Shown piece after piece: positions 8,951-17,429 of a DNA stretch of 64,000 nt. Both the position numbers and the translations under genes were made by a program. Source of the stretch: Sphingomonas sp. PP-F2F-G114-C0414 (GTDB lineage Bacteria; Pseudomonadota; Alphaproteobacteria; Sphingomonadales; Sphingomonadaceae); NCBI RefSeq assembly GCF_003688595.1, contig NZ_RCWT01000009.1, positions 310,001-374,000 of the forward strand, written 5' to 3'. Within the stretch, counting starts at the first letter, position 1. Every line of letters starts with the position of its first letter. The notes under the pieces were generated by a model. That model was not told the DNA's origin, did not search any database, and saw only the letters and a program-made list of their open reading frames with translations.

Positions 8951-10441
8951 TCACCCAAAGGCGCGCTTGATCAGGTCGCCCGTCGAAGGATCGAACGTCT
9001 GTCCGCCCTTCTCCGCCGCCTTCGCCATTTCCTTGCCCAGCTCCACCCCGAACTGGTCGAACGAATTAATCCCCAGCAGCACCCCGTTCACGAACACTCG
9101 GTGCTCATAAAACGCGATCAGCGCCCCCAACGTCCGCGCATCCAGATCGTCCAGCAGCAACGTCGAAGACGGCCGATCACCCGAATAGCTCCGCGCCGGA
9201 TCCTCGACCTGCTTGCCCGCCATCAGCGCAGCCCCCTGCGCGAATGCGTTCAGCAACAGCGCCCGGTGGTGCTCCTCGGGCAGCGTGTCACCTGGCTCGA
9301 TCACCGCGATGAACTCGACCGGCACGAGATGCGTGCCCTGGTGCAGCAACTGGAACACCGCATGCTGCGCCTCGGTGCCGACGCCACCCCAGGTGATCGC
9401 CGCCGAAGGACGCCCGAGCGGCTGGCCGTCGACCGTCACCGACTTGCCGTTCGACTCCATCTCCAACTGCTGGAGATAGCTCGGCAGCAACCGCAGCCGC
9501 TCGTCATACGCGAACGGTGCGCGCGTCTCGGCATGGCGGATCTGCGTGTAATACAGGTCGGCGAACGCCGCGAGCGCCGGCGCGTTCTCGTGCAGCGCGG
9601 CGAGGCGGAAATGCCGGTCCATCTCGGCCGCACCCTCGAGCAGTTCCTCGAACTTGTCCCACCCGAGCGCGATCGCCGCCGGAAAACCGATTGTCGACCA
9701 CAGTGAATATCGCCCGCCGACGCTTTCCGCGAACGGCAGGATGCGCGTTTCGTCGACGCCCCATTCCATCGCCTTCTCGGGCGACGCGGTCAGCGCGATC
9801 ACGCGGCCATAGGGATCCTCGACATTATGCTCGGTCATCCACTGCAGCACGCTTTCGGCGTTCATCAGCGTCTCGGTCGTCGTGAACGTCTTCGACGCAA
9901 CCACCAGCAACGTCGCCGCCGGATCGAACTTCGCGAACACGTCCTCCAGCGCCACACCGTCGACGTTGGCGACGATCGCCACGTCGTAGCGCTTATCGTC
10001 ACGCCCCAGCGCATCGACCAGCAACTGCGGCCCCAGCGCCGAGCCACCGATCCCGACGTGCAGGATATGCCGCACCGGCCCGAGCGCCTCGGCCTCGATC
10101 GCATCGATCAGCGTCCGCATCCGCTGGTGGCTAGCCTGGGCGATTGCGACGCTTTCGGGCTTGCCCTCGCCGCGCTCGGCGGTGTGCTCGACCGCGCGGC
10201 CTTCGGTAACATTGACGATCGCGCCCGAGAACATCGCCTGGCGCTTGCCGGCCAGATCCTGCGCCTTCGCCATTTCCTCGAACGCCGTGACCATGTCCGT
10301 CGTCAGATGCGTTTTCGACCAGTCGAAGTGGATGCCTGCAACGTCGAGGCTCAGCTTCGAGAGTCGCTCCGAGTCTGCTGCGAACAGGTCGGTCAGCTTG
10401 GTGGCGGGCAGGGCTTCGATCTTGGACCAGTCGGCGGTCAT
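8951..10441 (-). CDS. pgi: Glucose-6-phosphate isomerase
   Basis: 496 residues. It interconverts glucose-6-phosphate and fructose-6-phosphate in glycolysis and gluconeogenesis. Family features are HVGIGGSALGPQLL (phosphosugar-binding loop), VVASKTFTTTETLMNA, WSTIGFPAAIALG, the catalytic glutamate block LEMESNGKSV and HQGTHLVPVEFI, and a C-terminal INSFDQFGVELGKEMA with the conserved lysine. Slightly shorter than the E. coli enzyme (549 residues) and typical of alphaproteobacteria. It starts at the ATG at 10441, divergent from lepB with 125 bp between them. Confidence 0.96.
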   Translation of the reverse strand: MTADWSKIEALPATKLTDLFAADSERLSKLSLDVAGIHFDWSKTHLTTDMVTAFEEMAKAQDLAGKRQAMFSGAIVNVTEGRAVEHTAERGEGKPESVAIAQASHQRMRTLIDAIEAEALGPVRHILHVGIGGSALGPQLLVDALGRDDKRYDVAIVANVDGVALEDVFAKFDPAATLLVVASKTFTTTETLMNAESVLQWMTEHNVEDPYGRVIALTASPEKAMEWGVDETRILPFAESVGGRYSLWSTIGFPAAIALGWDKFEELLEGAAEMDRHFRLAALHENAPALAAFADLYYTQIRHAETRAPFAYDERLRLLPSYLQQLEMESNGKSVTVDGQPLGRPSAAITWGGVGTEAQHAVFQLLHQGTHLVPVEFIAVIEPGDTLPEEHHRALLLNAFAQGAALMAGKQVEDPARSYSGDRPSSTLLLDDLDARTLGALIAFYEHRVFVNGVLLGINSFDQFGVELGKEMAKAAEKGGQTFDPSTGDLIKRAFG

Positions 10442-10566
10442 GCTACTTCTCCGAATAGACGTGCGCGCCGGTCATGCTGCAAGCGCGAGACCGCGACAAC
10501 GCTCTTTCGGTGACACGTATCCCGCACACGCTTGACGATAGGCGCGGTCTGCGCAAACCCGCGCAC

Positions 10567-11376
10567 ATGGCAAATGACGTGAAGACCAAACCCGTACGTT
10601 CCGAAACGAGCGAAACGTTCCGCTTCCTGCTCAAGCTGGCCGTGGTCGTGCTGATCCTGCGCAGCTTCATCTTCGCGCCGTTCAGCATCCCATCCGAATC
10701 GATGCTGCCCCGGCTGCTGATCGGCGACTATCTCTTCGTGTCGAAGTGGAACTACGGCTATTCGCGCTGGTCGCTCCCCGCGGGCATCCCGCTTATCCCC
10801 GGTCGCATCTTCGGCAGCACCCCCACCCGCGGCGACGTCGTCGTCTTCCGCGCACCCGAAGTGCTCGACCATGACGTCATCAAGCGCGTCATCGGCCTCC
10901 CCGGCGAGACCATCCAGATGCGGCAGGGCACCGTCTACCTCAACGGCAAGGCGATCCCGAAGCTCCGCATCGCCGACTTCACGATCCCGCTGACCGAGAA
11001 TTTCAACGCCGAGAAATGCGGCGCGCCGTTCGTTGATGTCGTCGCAAACGTCCAGATCTGCCGCTACCCCCGCTTCCGCGAAACGCTTCCCGGCGGCCGC
11101 AGCTATGAAGTCCTGGACCAGGCCGAACTCCCTGATCGCGACGACACCGGGCTCTACACGATCCCCGCCGGCCACATCTTCGTTATGGGCGACAACCGCG
11201 ACGACAGCGGCGACAGCCGGTTCCCCGCGCCGCAGGGCATGGGCTACGTCCCGCTCGAGAACGTCGAGGGCAAGGCCGTCGTCAACTTCTTCTCGACCGA
11301 CGGCGATGCCGAATGGCTGAAGCCGTGGACCTGGGTCAGTGCCGCGCGCTGGAGCCGTATCGGGGAAGGCTTTTGA
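10567..11376 (+). CDS. lepB: Signal peptidase I
   Basis: 269 residues. It removes signal peptides from exported proteins at the inner membrane. One N-terminal membrane segment (about residues 21-38) precedes the catalytic serine in IPSESMLPRLLIGD (Ser45). The general-base lysine is in DVIKRVIGLPGE. The conserved MGDNRDDSGDSRF box is near the C-terminus. The ATG at 10567 (MANDVK) is preferred to an earlier in-frame start at 10474, which would add an unrelated tail. The stop codon overlaps the TTG start of rnc (TTTTGA), so lepB and rnc are translationally coupled. Confidence 0.95.
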   Translation: MANDVKTKPVRSETSETFRFLLKLAVVVLILRSFIFAPFSIPSESMLPRLLIGDYLFVSKWNYGYSRWSLPAGIPLIPGRIFGSTPTRGDVVVFRAPEVLDHDVIKRVIGLPGETIQMRQGTVYLNGKAIPKLRIADFTIPLTENFNAEKCGAPFVDVVANVQICRYPRFRETLPGGRSYEVLDQAELPDRDDTGLYTIPAGHIFVMGDNRDDSGDSRFPAPQGMGYVPLENVEGKAVVNFFSTDGDAEWLKPWTWVSAARWSRIGEGF

Positions 11377-12035
11377 GCGACCTCGCCAATTGGCTGAAGA
11401 CGCTCTTCGGCCGCGCACCGACCAACCTCGCCCCGTATGAACGCGCCCTCACGCACGGCAGCCAGGCCGCGGCGAACTACGAGCGTCTCGAGTTCCTCGG
11501 CGACCGCGTCCTCGGCCTGATCATCGCCGAGTGGCTGTACGAACTGTTCGCGACCGACCCCGAAGGCTCGCTGTCGAAGCGCCTCAATGCGCTGGTCACC
11601 GGCCCCGTCTGCGCGGACGTAGCACGAGAACTCGGCGTCCGCGCGCACCTCAAGCTCGGCAAGCAGGCCCGCGACGACGGCGCCAGCGACAGCGACAACG
11701 TGCTCGGCGACGTGATGGAGGCGCTGATCGGCGCCTGGTATCAGGAAGCCGGCCTCGACGCCGCGCGCGCGTTCGTCCGCGGCGCCTGGGGCGACCGCGT
11801 CCAGGCCGGCGCGAAGGCCCCGCAACACCCCAAGTCCGCGCTCCAGGAATGGGCCGCCGCCCACAATCGCAAGCCCCCCGAATACACCATCGTCGAACGC
11901 ACCGGCCCCGGCCACGCCCCCAAATTCACGATGCTCGTCTCGGTCGGCAAACTCGCCGAAGCCACCGCAACCGGCTCCAGCAAACAGGAAGCCGAAACCG
12001 CTGCGGCCAAGGCGTTGCTGGAGAAGCTCTGCTGA
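11373..12035 (+). CDS. rnc: Ribonuclease III
   Basis: 220 residues. It cleaves double-stranded RNA, for example in rRNA processing. The signature ERLEFLGDRVLGL is present (the usual S after GD is R here). The metal-binding region NVLGDVMEALIGAW follows, then a C-terminal dsRNA-binding domain (PKSALQEWAAAHNRKPP through SSKQEAETAAAKALL). The start is TTG at 11373 inside the lepB stop region, supported by GGGGAAGG just upstream; the 20 in-frame codons before it read through lepB. The order lepB-rnc-era is classic; here a repeat separates era. Confidence 0.94.
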   Translation: MSDLANWLKTLFGRAPTNLAPYERALTHGSQAAANYERLEFLGDRVLGLIIAEWLYELFATDPEGSLSKRLNALVTGPVCADVARELGVRAHLKLGKQARDDGASDSDNVLGDVMEALIGAWYQEAGLDAARAFVRGAWGDRVQAGAKAPQHPKSALQEWAAAHNRKPPEYTIVERTGPGHAPKFTMLVSVGKLAEATATGSSKQEAETAAAKALLEKLC

Positions 12036-12189
12036 GAAGAATGGTTCACGCGGAGCCGCGGAGGCGGTGCGATTGGAAATCCGGCCTTGCCCCGAACGCC
12101 TCCGAGATAATCGGCGGTGCATGATCGCAGATGGCGCGAGTCCCATCCACACCATCTCCGCGCCTCCGCGTGAACCAATTCTCTTTCTT
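12035..12189. repeat. Long inverted repeat, family E (copy 1)
   Basis: The left arm reads AGAAGAATGGTTCACGCGGA followed by GCCGCGGAGG. The right arm is its approximate inverse (CCGCGCCTCCGCGTGAACCA, then ATTCTCTTTCTT). It starts at the rnc stop codon and occupies most of the rnc-era gap. A second copy lies at 49286-49479. Confidence 0.8.
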
Positions 12190-12299
12190 AAACTGCGGAC
12201 CGGGCGACGACGGGCAAGGCCGCAGTTTGGCGGGAATGACGCGAGGGCGTTTTGTCTGTATGACCGCCCCCGAATATCCCGATGCCGAAAAGAGCCTAA

Positions 12300-13223
12300 G
12301 TGACCGAACCTACCACGCCTGAAATTTCCAATCCCAAGCGTTGCGGCCTAGTCGCGATCGTCGGTGCGCCGAACGCGGGCAAGTCGACGCTCGTCAACGC
12401 GCTCGTCGGCCAGAAGGTCGCGATCGTCAGCCCCAAGGCGCAGACGACGCGCGCGAAGCTGATGGGCGTCGCGATCGAAGGCGATACGCAGATCCTGCTC
12501 GTCGACACGCCCGGCATCTTCGAGCCCAAGCGCCGCTTCGACCGCGCGATGGTCGCCGCCGCCTGGGGCGGCGCGGAGGGCTCCGACATCATCGCGCTGG
12601 TGGTCGACGCGAAGGGCGGCATCGGCGGCAAGGTCACCACGATCGTCGAGTCGCTGGTCGGCCGCACCGAGCCGATCTGGCTGATCCTCAACAAGGTCGA
12701 TCTCGCCGACAAGACCAAGCTGCTGATCCACGCCGAGAAACTGAATGCGCTGCTCCCGTTCGCCGAGACCTTCTTCATCAGCGCGGGTACCGGCGACGGC
12801 CTCGCGCACTTCAAGACCGAGCTCGCCAAGGCGATGCCCGAAGGCCCGTGGCACTACCCCGAGGATCAGGTGTCCGACTCGACCGAACGCGCACTGGCGT
12901 CCGAAGTCACGCGCGAGCAGCTGTACCTCCAGCTCCACGCCGAGCTGCCGTACGCAAGTACGATCGAGACCGAGCAGTATATCGAACGCCAGGACGGCTC
13001 GTTGGAGATCCACCAGCAGATCCTCGTCGAACGCCCCACCCAGCGCGCGATCGTGCTCGGCAAGGGCGGCGTCCGCATCAAGGAAATCGGCGCCCGCTCC
13101 CGGATCGAACTCGCCTCGATCACCGGCAAGCCCGTCCATCTCTACCTGCACGTGAAGGTCAAACCCGGCTGGGACGAAGACCGCGAAGTCTACCGCGACA
13201 TGGGCCTCGACTGGGTCGACTGA
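12300..13223 (+). CDS. era: GTPase Era
   Basis: 307 residues. It is an essential GTPase that binds the 3' end of 16S rRNA during 30S assembly. The G1 loop is GAPNAGKST. The switch region contains KAQTTRAKLMG, with DTPGIFEPKRR as G3 and NKVDLADK as G4. The C-terminal KH domain includes QILVERPTQRAIVLGKGG and IGARSRIELASITGKPVHL. The start codon is GTG at 12300, with AAGAG upstream. A 55-bp palindrome follows the stop and probably serves as a terminator between era and the convergent sirtuin gene. Confidence 0.96.
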   Translation: MTEPTTPEISNPKRCGLVAIVGAPNAGKSTLVNALVGQKVAIVSPKAQTTRAKLMGVAIEGDTQILLVDTPGIFEPKRRFDRAMVAAAWGGAEGSDIIALVVDAKGGIGGKVTTIVESLVGRTEPIWLILNKVDLADKTKLLIHAEKLNALLPFAETFFISAGTGDGLAHFKTELAKAMPEGPWHYPEDQVSDSTERALASEVTREQLYLQLHAELPYASTIETEQYIERQDGSLEIHQQILVERPTQRAIVLGKGGVRIKEIGARSRIELASITGKPVHLYLHVKVKPGWDEDREVYRDMGLDWVD

Positions 13224-13238
13224 CCTCAACCGGGACAA

Positions 13239-13293
13239 TGTTCCCCCGCGAAGGCGGGGGTCCAGTCTGGGCCCCCGCCTTCGCGGGGGAACA
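13239..13293. repeat. 55-bp inverted repeat, family B (copy 1)
   Basis: A near-perfect palindrome. The left arm is TGTTCCCCCGCGAAGGCGGG, the centre is TCCAGTCTGG, and the right arm is the inverse. It lies between the convergent era and sirtuin genes. Two more 55-bp copies are at 26101-26155 and 38531-38585. Confidence 0.9.
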
Positions 13294-13296
13294 AGC

Positions 13297-13995
13297 TTAG
13301 GACAGCACCTCCTCCACCCAAGCCGGCACCAGCACGCCCGCCGCACCGATCCGCGTCTGCTCGAAGAACACGCTTCCCATTGACGGATCAAGGTTCAGCT
13401 CCAGCGTCCGCGCGCCATGATACGCCGCGGTCTGCACGAACCCCGCCGCCGGATACACCGCGCCCGAAGTCCCGATCGAAACGAACAGATCGGCCTTCGC
13501 CAACGCCGCCTCGATCCGCTCCATCTGGTACGGCATCTCGCCAAAGAACACGATGTCCGGCCGCAACGCCGCCGACCCGCACGCGCCGCACACCGACCCT
13601 TCAGGCAACGCCCCCGTCCAGGGCTCGCGCGCCCCACAAACGGCACACAGCGCCGACAACAACTCGCCATGCATATGCAGCATCCGCGTCGCCCCCGCCC
13701 GCTCGTGCAAATCGTCGACATTCTGCGTGACGATCAGCAGCTCGCCCTCCCAAGCCGCATCCAGCCGCGCCAGCGCGTGGTGCGCGGCGTTAGGCTCGAC
13801 CCCCGCCAGAGCCGCGCGCCGCAGATCATAGAACCGGTGCACCAGTTCCGGGTCCGCCGCGAGCGCCTCGGGCGTGCACACGTCTTCGACACGGTGCCCC
13901 TCCCACAAGCCGCCCGGCCCGCGAAACGTCGCGATCCCGCTCTCCGCCGAGATGCCCGCGCCCGTCAGGACGACGATGTTTCTGATATCCTGCAT
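13297..13995 (-). CDS. cobB: NAD-dependent protein deacylase (sirtuin)
   Basis: 232 residues from the ATG at 13995 (a second ATG lies two codons upstream). It removes acyl groups from lysines using NAD+. The NAD site is VVLTGAGISAESGIATFRG, the catalytic histidine is in LHMHGEL, and TQNVDDLHERAG is present. Four cysteines in the pattern CAVCG...CGACG form the zinc site. The FYDLRR segment carries the Y-x-x-R pair typical of class III sirtuins (SIRT5, E. coli CobB), which prefer succinyl or malonyl groups. Desuccinylase activity is therefore likely but not shown. Confidence 0.92.
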   Translation of the reverse strand: MQDIRNIVVLTGAGISAESGIATFRGPGGLWEGHRVEDVCTPEALAADPELVHRFYDLRRAALAGVEPNAAHHALARLDAAWEGELLIVTQNVDDLHERAGATRMLHMHGELLSALCAVCGAREPWTGALPEGSVCGACGSAALRPDIVFFGEMPYQMERIEAALAKADLFVSIGTSGAVYPAAGFVQTAAYHGARTLELNLDPSMGSVFFEQTRIGAAGVLVPAWVEEVLS

Positions 13996-14212
13996 CGGCA
14001 CATTCTAGGCGGGGCAGCGACGCGCGGAAAGCCGAAGTCGGCCTGCCGCCGCCGAAATGGCCTTCCGGTTGCCCGCCCGCCCTGTCCATGCGATGCGACC
14101 GATTGCCCCTTCCGGCGTTGAGGTACATCGACCATATCATCATGGCCGTCTGCGAATCGATCGCCGGTGCCGTCTCGGCGCTACGCTTTGATATTGTGAA
14201 GGATTTACTGCG

Positions 14213-15007
14213 ATGTTGACGAAAAAGCTGATGCTGCTGGGCGGTGTGATCGCGGTCCTCGGCGGCTGCGGGCAGACGACTTCGACGGACTCGAACACCT
14301 CGACCGCAAACATTGCCATGGGCAACACCAGCGCCGCGGCGAGCGCGACTCCGGCGGTCAACCGTGTCCGCGGCGTCATCACCGCGATCGGCACCGATGC
14401 GCTGACCGTCCAGACCTATGACGGCAAGTCGGCCACCGTGCCTCTCGACGCCAAGACCAAGTTCGCGTGGGTGGTGAAGTCCGACCTGTCGACGCTCAAG
14501 GACGGCGACTTCATCGGCACCGCGACGACCGGTCCCGACGACGCGCTGCGCGCGGTCGAACTGGTCATCTTCCCCGAGGCGATGCGCGGCACTGGCGAGG
14601 GTCATTATCCCTGGGACGTCCCCGGCGCGGTCGCGGCTGCAGGCGGCGGCACGAACGGGTCCAGCGCGATGACCAACGGCACCGTCGATGGCCAGAGTGC
14701 GATGACCAACGGCACGGTCGATGGCCAGAGCGCAATGACGAACGGCACGGTCGATCAGCAGAGCGGCATGACCAACGGCACCGTCACCGGTGGCGCAGGC
14801 AAGCCCGGCGAGACCAAGCTGAGTATCTCGTACAAGGGCGGCAAGGCACAGGTCGTCGTCCCCGTGGGCACGCCGATCGTCCGGTTCGAGCCGGCCGAGC
14901 GCACCGTCCTCGCCAAGGGCCAGAAGCTGTTCGCGATCACCTCGACCGATGCTTCCGGCGCCAAATCGGTTGCGGTCGGCAAGGACGGCCTGACCCCGCC
15001 GATGTAA
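14213..15007 (+). CDS. Putative lipoprotein with 11-residue tandem repeats, DUF5666-like domain
   Basis: 264 residues. The N-terminus MLTKKLMLLGGVIAVLGGCG is a lipoprotein signal with the lipidated cysteine at the end. The middle (about residues 45-110: RVRGVITAIGTDALTVQTY through DDALRAVELVIFPE) resembles the beta-barrel DUF5666 type. Residues 151-194 consist of four copies of an 11-residue unit, SAMTNGTVDGQ, the last diverged. The C-terminal part resembles the first domain (LSISYKGGKAQVVVPVGTP). The function is unknown; probably cell-envelope. GAAGGA precedes the ATG. A strong palindromic terminator follows. Confidence 0.72.
   Translation: MLTKKLMLLGGVIAVLGGCGQTTSTDSNTSTANIAMGNTSAAASATPAVNRVRGVITAIGTDALTVQTYDGKSATVPLDAKTKFAWVVKSDLSTLKDGDFIGTATTGPDDALRAVELVIFPEAMRGTGEGHYPWDVPGAVAAAGGGTNGSSAMTNGTVDGQSAMTNGTVDGQSAMTNGTVDQQSGMTNGTVTGGAGKPGETKLSISYKGGKAQVVVPVGTPIVRFEPAERTVLAKGQKLFAITSTDASGAKSVAVGKDGLTPPM
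14663..14794 (+). repeat. Four 33-bp in-frame tandem repeats
   Basis: Units start at 14663, 14696, 14729 and 14762, each encoding the unit SAMTNGTVDGQ. The first three are nearly identical at DNA level and the fourth changes in its last third. The period is a multiple of three, so copy-number change would keep the reading frame. Confidence 0.92.
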
Positions 15008-15060
15008 TCGCCCCGACGCACTATGCGTCCCGGCAGTGATGCAGGGTTGCTGGCAATGAA

Positions 15061-15098
15061 AGCGGGCTGGAATGATCGCAGGGTCATTCCAGCCCGCT
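15061..15098 (+). terminator. Perfect 15-bp stem, probable terminator of the lipoprotein gene
   Basis: AGCGGGCTGGAATGA and its exact inverse TCATTCCAGCCCGCT are separated by 8 bases, 53 bases after the stop. There is only a short T-rich tail (CTCGTTTCAT), so termination may be partly factor-dependent. The outer ATGAAA/TTTCAT sequence extends the symmetry. Confidence 0.65.
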
Positions 15099-15197
15099 CT
15101 CGTTTCATACGGTAAGTCTGCCGTGTGCGTGTTGCAGCGCGCATCCGGTCATGACCTCGTCCAGACGTTGGCTGCTTTCCCCGCGCGACCGACGACC

Positions 15198-15335
15198 AAA
15201 AAAACGGCCCGGCGGGAGATCCACCGAGCCGCCGAGGGTCCGTCTAGGGAGCTTCACTTCGCCTTGACGTTGCGACTTTGTAATCCACATCGCTGCGATG
15301 GGAATACGCTGACCTATTGATCGGCGACGAGACGC
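15198..15335 (-). ncRNA. Candidate small RNA with its own terminator
   Basis: On the minus strand an imperfect GC-rich hairpin (15205-15231) is followed by seven Ts (15204-15198), a rho-independent terminator. Upstream is a TTGACC element (15367-15362) and a T-rich -10-like stretch around 15344-15337. The implied transcript is about 130 bases. A 61-codon frame (15290-15105) reads through the terminator, so it is unlikely to be the product. This region is more AT-rich than its surroundings. No RNA family recognised. Confidence 0.3.
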
Positions 15336-15415
15336 CTTAAAAACAAGACGAGATTTTGGACGGTCAAGTAAAGGGAAAAGCCGTTAGCAAACATTGCTTG
15401 CGCAACGACTTAAAA

Positions 15416-15434
15416 CTCCCCCGGTATGGGGGAG
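15416..15434 (-). terminator. Rho-independent terminator of the small lipoprotein gene
   Basis: A CTCCCCC / GGGGGAG stem with loop GGTAT lies about 60 bases beyond the stop codon of the lipoprotein gene at 15496. On the minus strand it is followed by TTTTAAG; on the plus strand by TAATATTTTC, so it could work in both directions. Confidence 0.65.
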
Positions 15435-15495
15435 TAATATTTTCAACTCTGCGAAAAGCCAGCGATCGTCTTGCCCCGCTCGCTGACCGATGCGA

Positions 15496-15714
15496 TTATT
15501 GGGCGTTCGTCGTACCATTCGACAGCTCGGCATTGCCGAGATCGGTATCATTAGCGGTATCGATGCCATCGACCGCGGAGAAGTTTGCATCCGACTCTTC
15601 GACCACCGTGTTCGTCTCGACCGAGCTCGTGTTGGTCGTATCGGCAGTCTTGTTGCAGGCAGCGAGGCCAAGGCCGAGGACTGCAAGTATCGGTACGAAT
15701 GCGATCTTCTTCAT
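15496..15714 (-). CDS. Small lipoprotein of unknown function
   Basis: 72 residues. MKKIAFVPILAVLGLGLAAC is a textbook lipoprotein signal with lipobox LAAC. The remaining 50 residues are rich in Thr, Asn, Asp and Ser, have no hydrophobic core and look unstructured. The ATG at 15714 has GGAG about 8 bases upstream. Longer in-frame starts exist but would bury the signal sequence. A terminator follows at 15416-15434. It is probably a monocistronic envelope protein. Confidence 0.72.
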   Translation of the reverse strand: MKKIAFVPILAVLGLGLAACNKTADTTNTSSVETNTVVEESDANFSAVDGIDTANDTDLGNAELSNGTTNAQ

Positions 15715-15911
15715 GGATAATCTCCGTGTTGATCCGGGCCGAGCGTCGTGTTGCTGTGTGCAACAGCGTGTTTCGGTAGCAAAGGCTACAAGGGACCGAC
15801 ATCGTGCGCAATACCCTATCGACGGGATGGGATATCGACTGAGCCCGCGCGCTTCCTCCGCGTCGCGAAGGCCGTTAAGATGCGCATACATCTGTATCTC
15901 AAAGGCGCTGC

Positions 15912-17429
15912 ATGACCGTCATCACCGAAGCCGACCTGATCGAAAGCGTCGCCGACGCGCTCCAGTTCATCAGCTACTACCACCCAATGGATTACATCCG
16001 CGCACTGGGCGTCGCGTACGAGGCCGAGCAGAGCCCCGCGGCCAAGGATGCGATCGCGCAGATCCTCACCAACAGCCGGATGTGCGCGGAGGGCCACCGT
16101 CCGATCTGCCAGGATACCGGCATCGTCACGATCTTCGTCAAATGGGGCCAGGATTGCCGCCTCGACTCGACCCGCTCCTTGCAGGAAGTCGTCGATGAAG
16201 GCGTCCGGAAAGCCTATCTCAATCCCGAGAACAAGCTGCGCGCGTCGATCCTCGCCGACCCCGCCTTCACGCGTCGGAACACCAAGGACAACACGCCGAG
16301 CGTGATGCATGTCGACATGGTGCCCGGCAACACCGTCTCGATCGACGTCGCGGCGAAGGGCGGCGGCAGCGAGAACAAGTCGAAGTTCAAGATGATGAAC
16401 CCAAGCGATTCGATTGTCGACTGGGTGCTCGAGATGATCCCGCAGATGGGTGCGGGCTGGTGCCCGCCGGGGATGCTCGGCATCGGCATCGGCGGCACCG
16501 CGGAAAAGTCGATGATCCTCGCCAAGCAGTCGCTGATGGGCTCGATCGATATGGCGCAGCTGAAAGCGCGCGGCCCGAAGAACGACATCGAAGCGCTGCG
16601 GATCGAGATCTACGACAAGGTCAACGCGCTGGGCATCGGCGCGCAAGGCTTGGGCGGGTTGTCCACGATCCTCGACGTCAAGATCTTCGACTGGCCGACG
16701 CACGCCGCGTCGAAGCCGGTCGCGATGATCCCGAACTGCGCCGCCACGCGCCACGCGCATTTCGTCCTCGACGGCTCGGGCCCGGTGTATCTGGAGGCGC
16801 CCAAGCTCGAGGAATGGCCCGACGTCAACTGGATGCCCGACAAGGCCGCGATCAGCGTCGATCTCGACACGCTGACGCCCGAAGTCGTGCAGACGTGGAA
16901 GCACGGCGACCGCCTGCTGCTCAACGGCAAGATGCTGACCGGGCGCGATGCGGCGCACAAGCGGATCAAGGACATGCTCGATGCGGGCGAGCCGCTGCCG
17001 GTCGATTTCAGGGGTCGCGTGATCTATTACGTCGGCCCGGTCGATCCGGTCGGCGAGGAAGTCGTCGGACCTGCTGGTCCCACCACGGCGACGCGGATGG
17101 ACAAGTTCACGCGGATGATGCTCGATCAGGGCCTGCTGGCGATGGTCGGCAAGGCGGAACGCGGGGGCGATGCGACCAAGGCGATTGCCGAGGCCAAGTC
17201 CGCGTATCTGATGGCGGTCGGCGGGGCGGCGTATCTGGTCGCGCGCGCGATCAAGGGATCGAAGGTCGTCGGCTTCGCGGATCTCGGGATGGAAGCGATC
17301 TACGAGTTCGAGGTCAGCGACTTCCCGGTGACCGTCGCGGTCGATTCCGCAGGCGAGAACGTCCACCAGCTCGCACCTCTGGTCTGGCGTGAGAAGATCG
17401 CTCGCGAAGGGTTGCTCACGCCGGCATGA
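15912..17429 (+). CDS. fumA: Fumarate hydratase, class I (iron-sulfur)
   Basis: 505 residues. It interconverts fumarate and malate in the TCA cycle. It is the single-chain, oxygen-labile class I type: the N-terminal alpha domain contains RPICQDTGIVTIFVKWG, with a cluster-ligand cysteine, and GWCPPGMLGIGIGGTAEKS. The C-terminal beta domain contains GPTTATRMDKF and KAERGGDATKAIAEAKSAYL. The last codons overlap the next gene by ATGA, so the downstream protease-like gene is translationally coupled. No class II fumarase is present in the window. Confidence 0.95.
   Translation: MTVITEADLIESVADALQFISYYHPMDYIRALGVAYEAEQSPAAKDAIAQILTNSRMCAEGHRPICQDTGIVTIFVKWGQDCRLDSTRSLQEVVDEGVRKAYLNPENKLRASILADPAFTRRNTKDNTPSVMHVDMVPGNTVSIDVAAKGGGSENKSKFKMMNPSDSIVDWVLEMIPQMGAGWCPPGMLGIGIGGTAEKSMILAKQSLMGSIDMAQLKARGPKNDIEALRIEIYDKVNALGIGAQGLGGLSTILDVKIFDWPTHAASKPVAMIPNCAATRHAHFVLDGSGPVYLEAPKLEEWPDVNWMPDKAAISVDLDTLTPEVVQTWKHGDRLLLNGKMLTGRDAAHKRIKDMLDAGEPLPVDFRGRVIYYVGPVDPVGEEVVGPAGPTTATRMDKFTRMMLDQGLLAMVGKAERGGDATKAIAEAKSAYLMAVGGAAYLVARAIKGSKVVGFADLGMEAIYEFEVSDFPVTVAVDSAGENVHQLAPLVWREKIAREGLLTPA

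Noticed and set aside
12067..12303. Small open frame between rnc and era
   Set aside because: It lies within the family E repeat and has no recognisable product.
14663..14794. 33-bp repeats that could suggest a CRISPR array
   Set aside because: The copies are directly adjacent with no spacers and encode part of a lipoprotein.
15105..15290. 61-codon minus-strand frame (MWITKSQRQGEVKLPRR...)
   Set aside because: It reads through the hairpin and T tract of a terminator and has no ribosome site or family.
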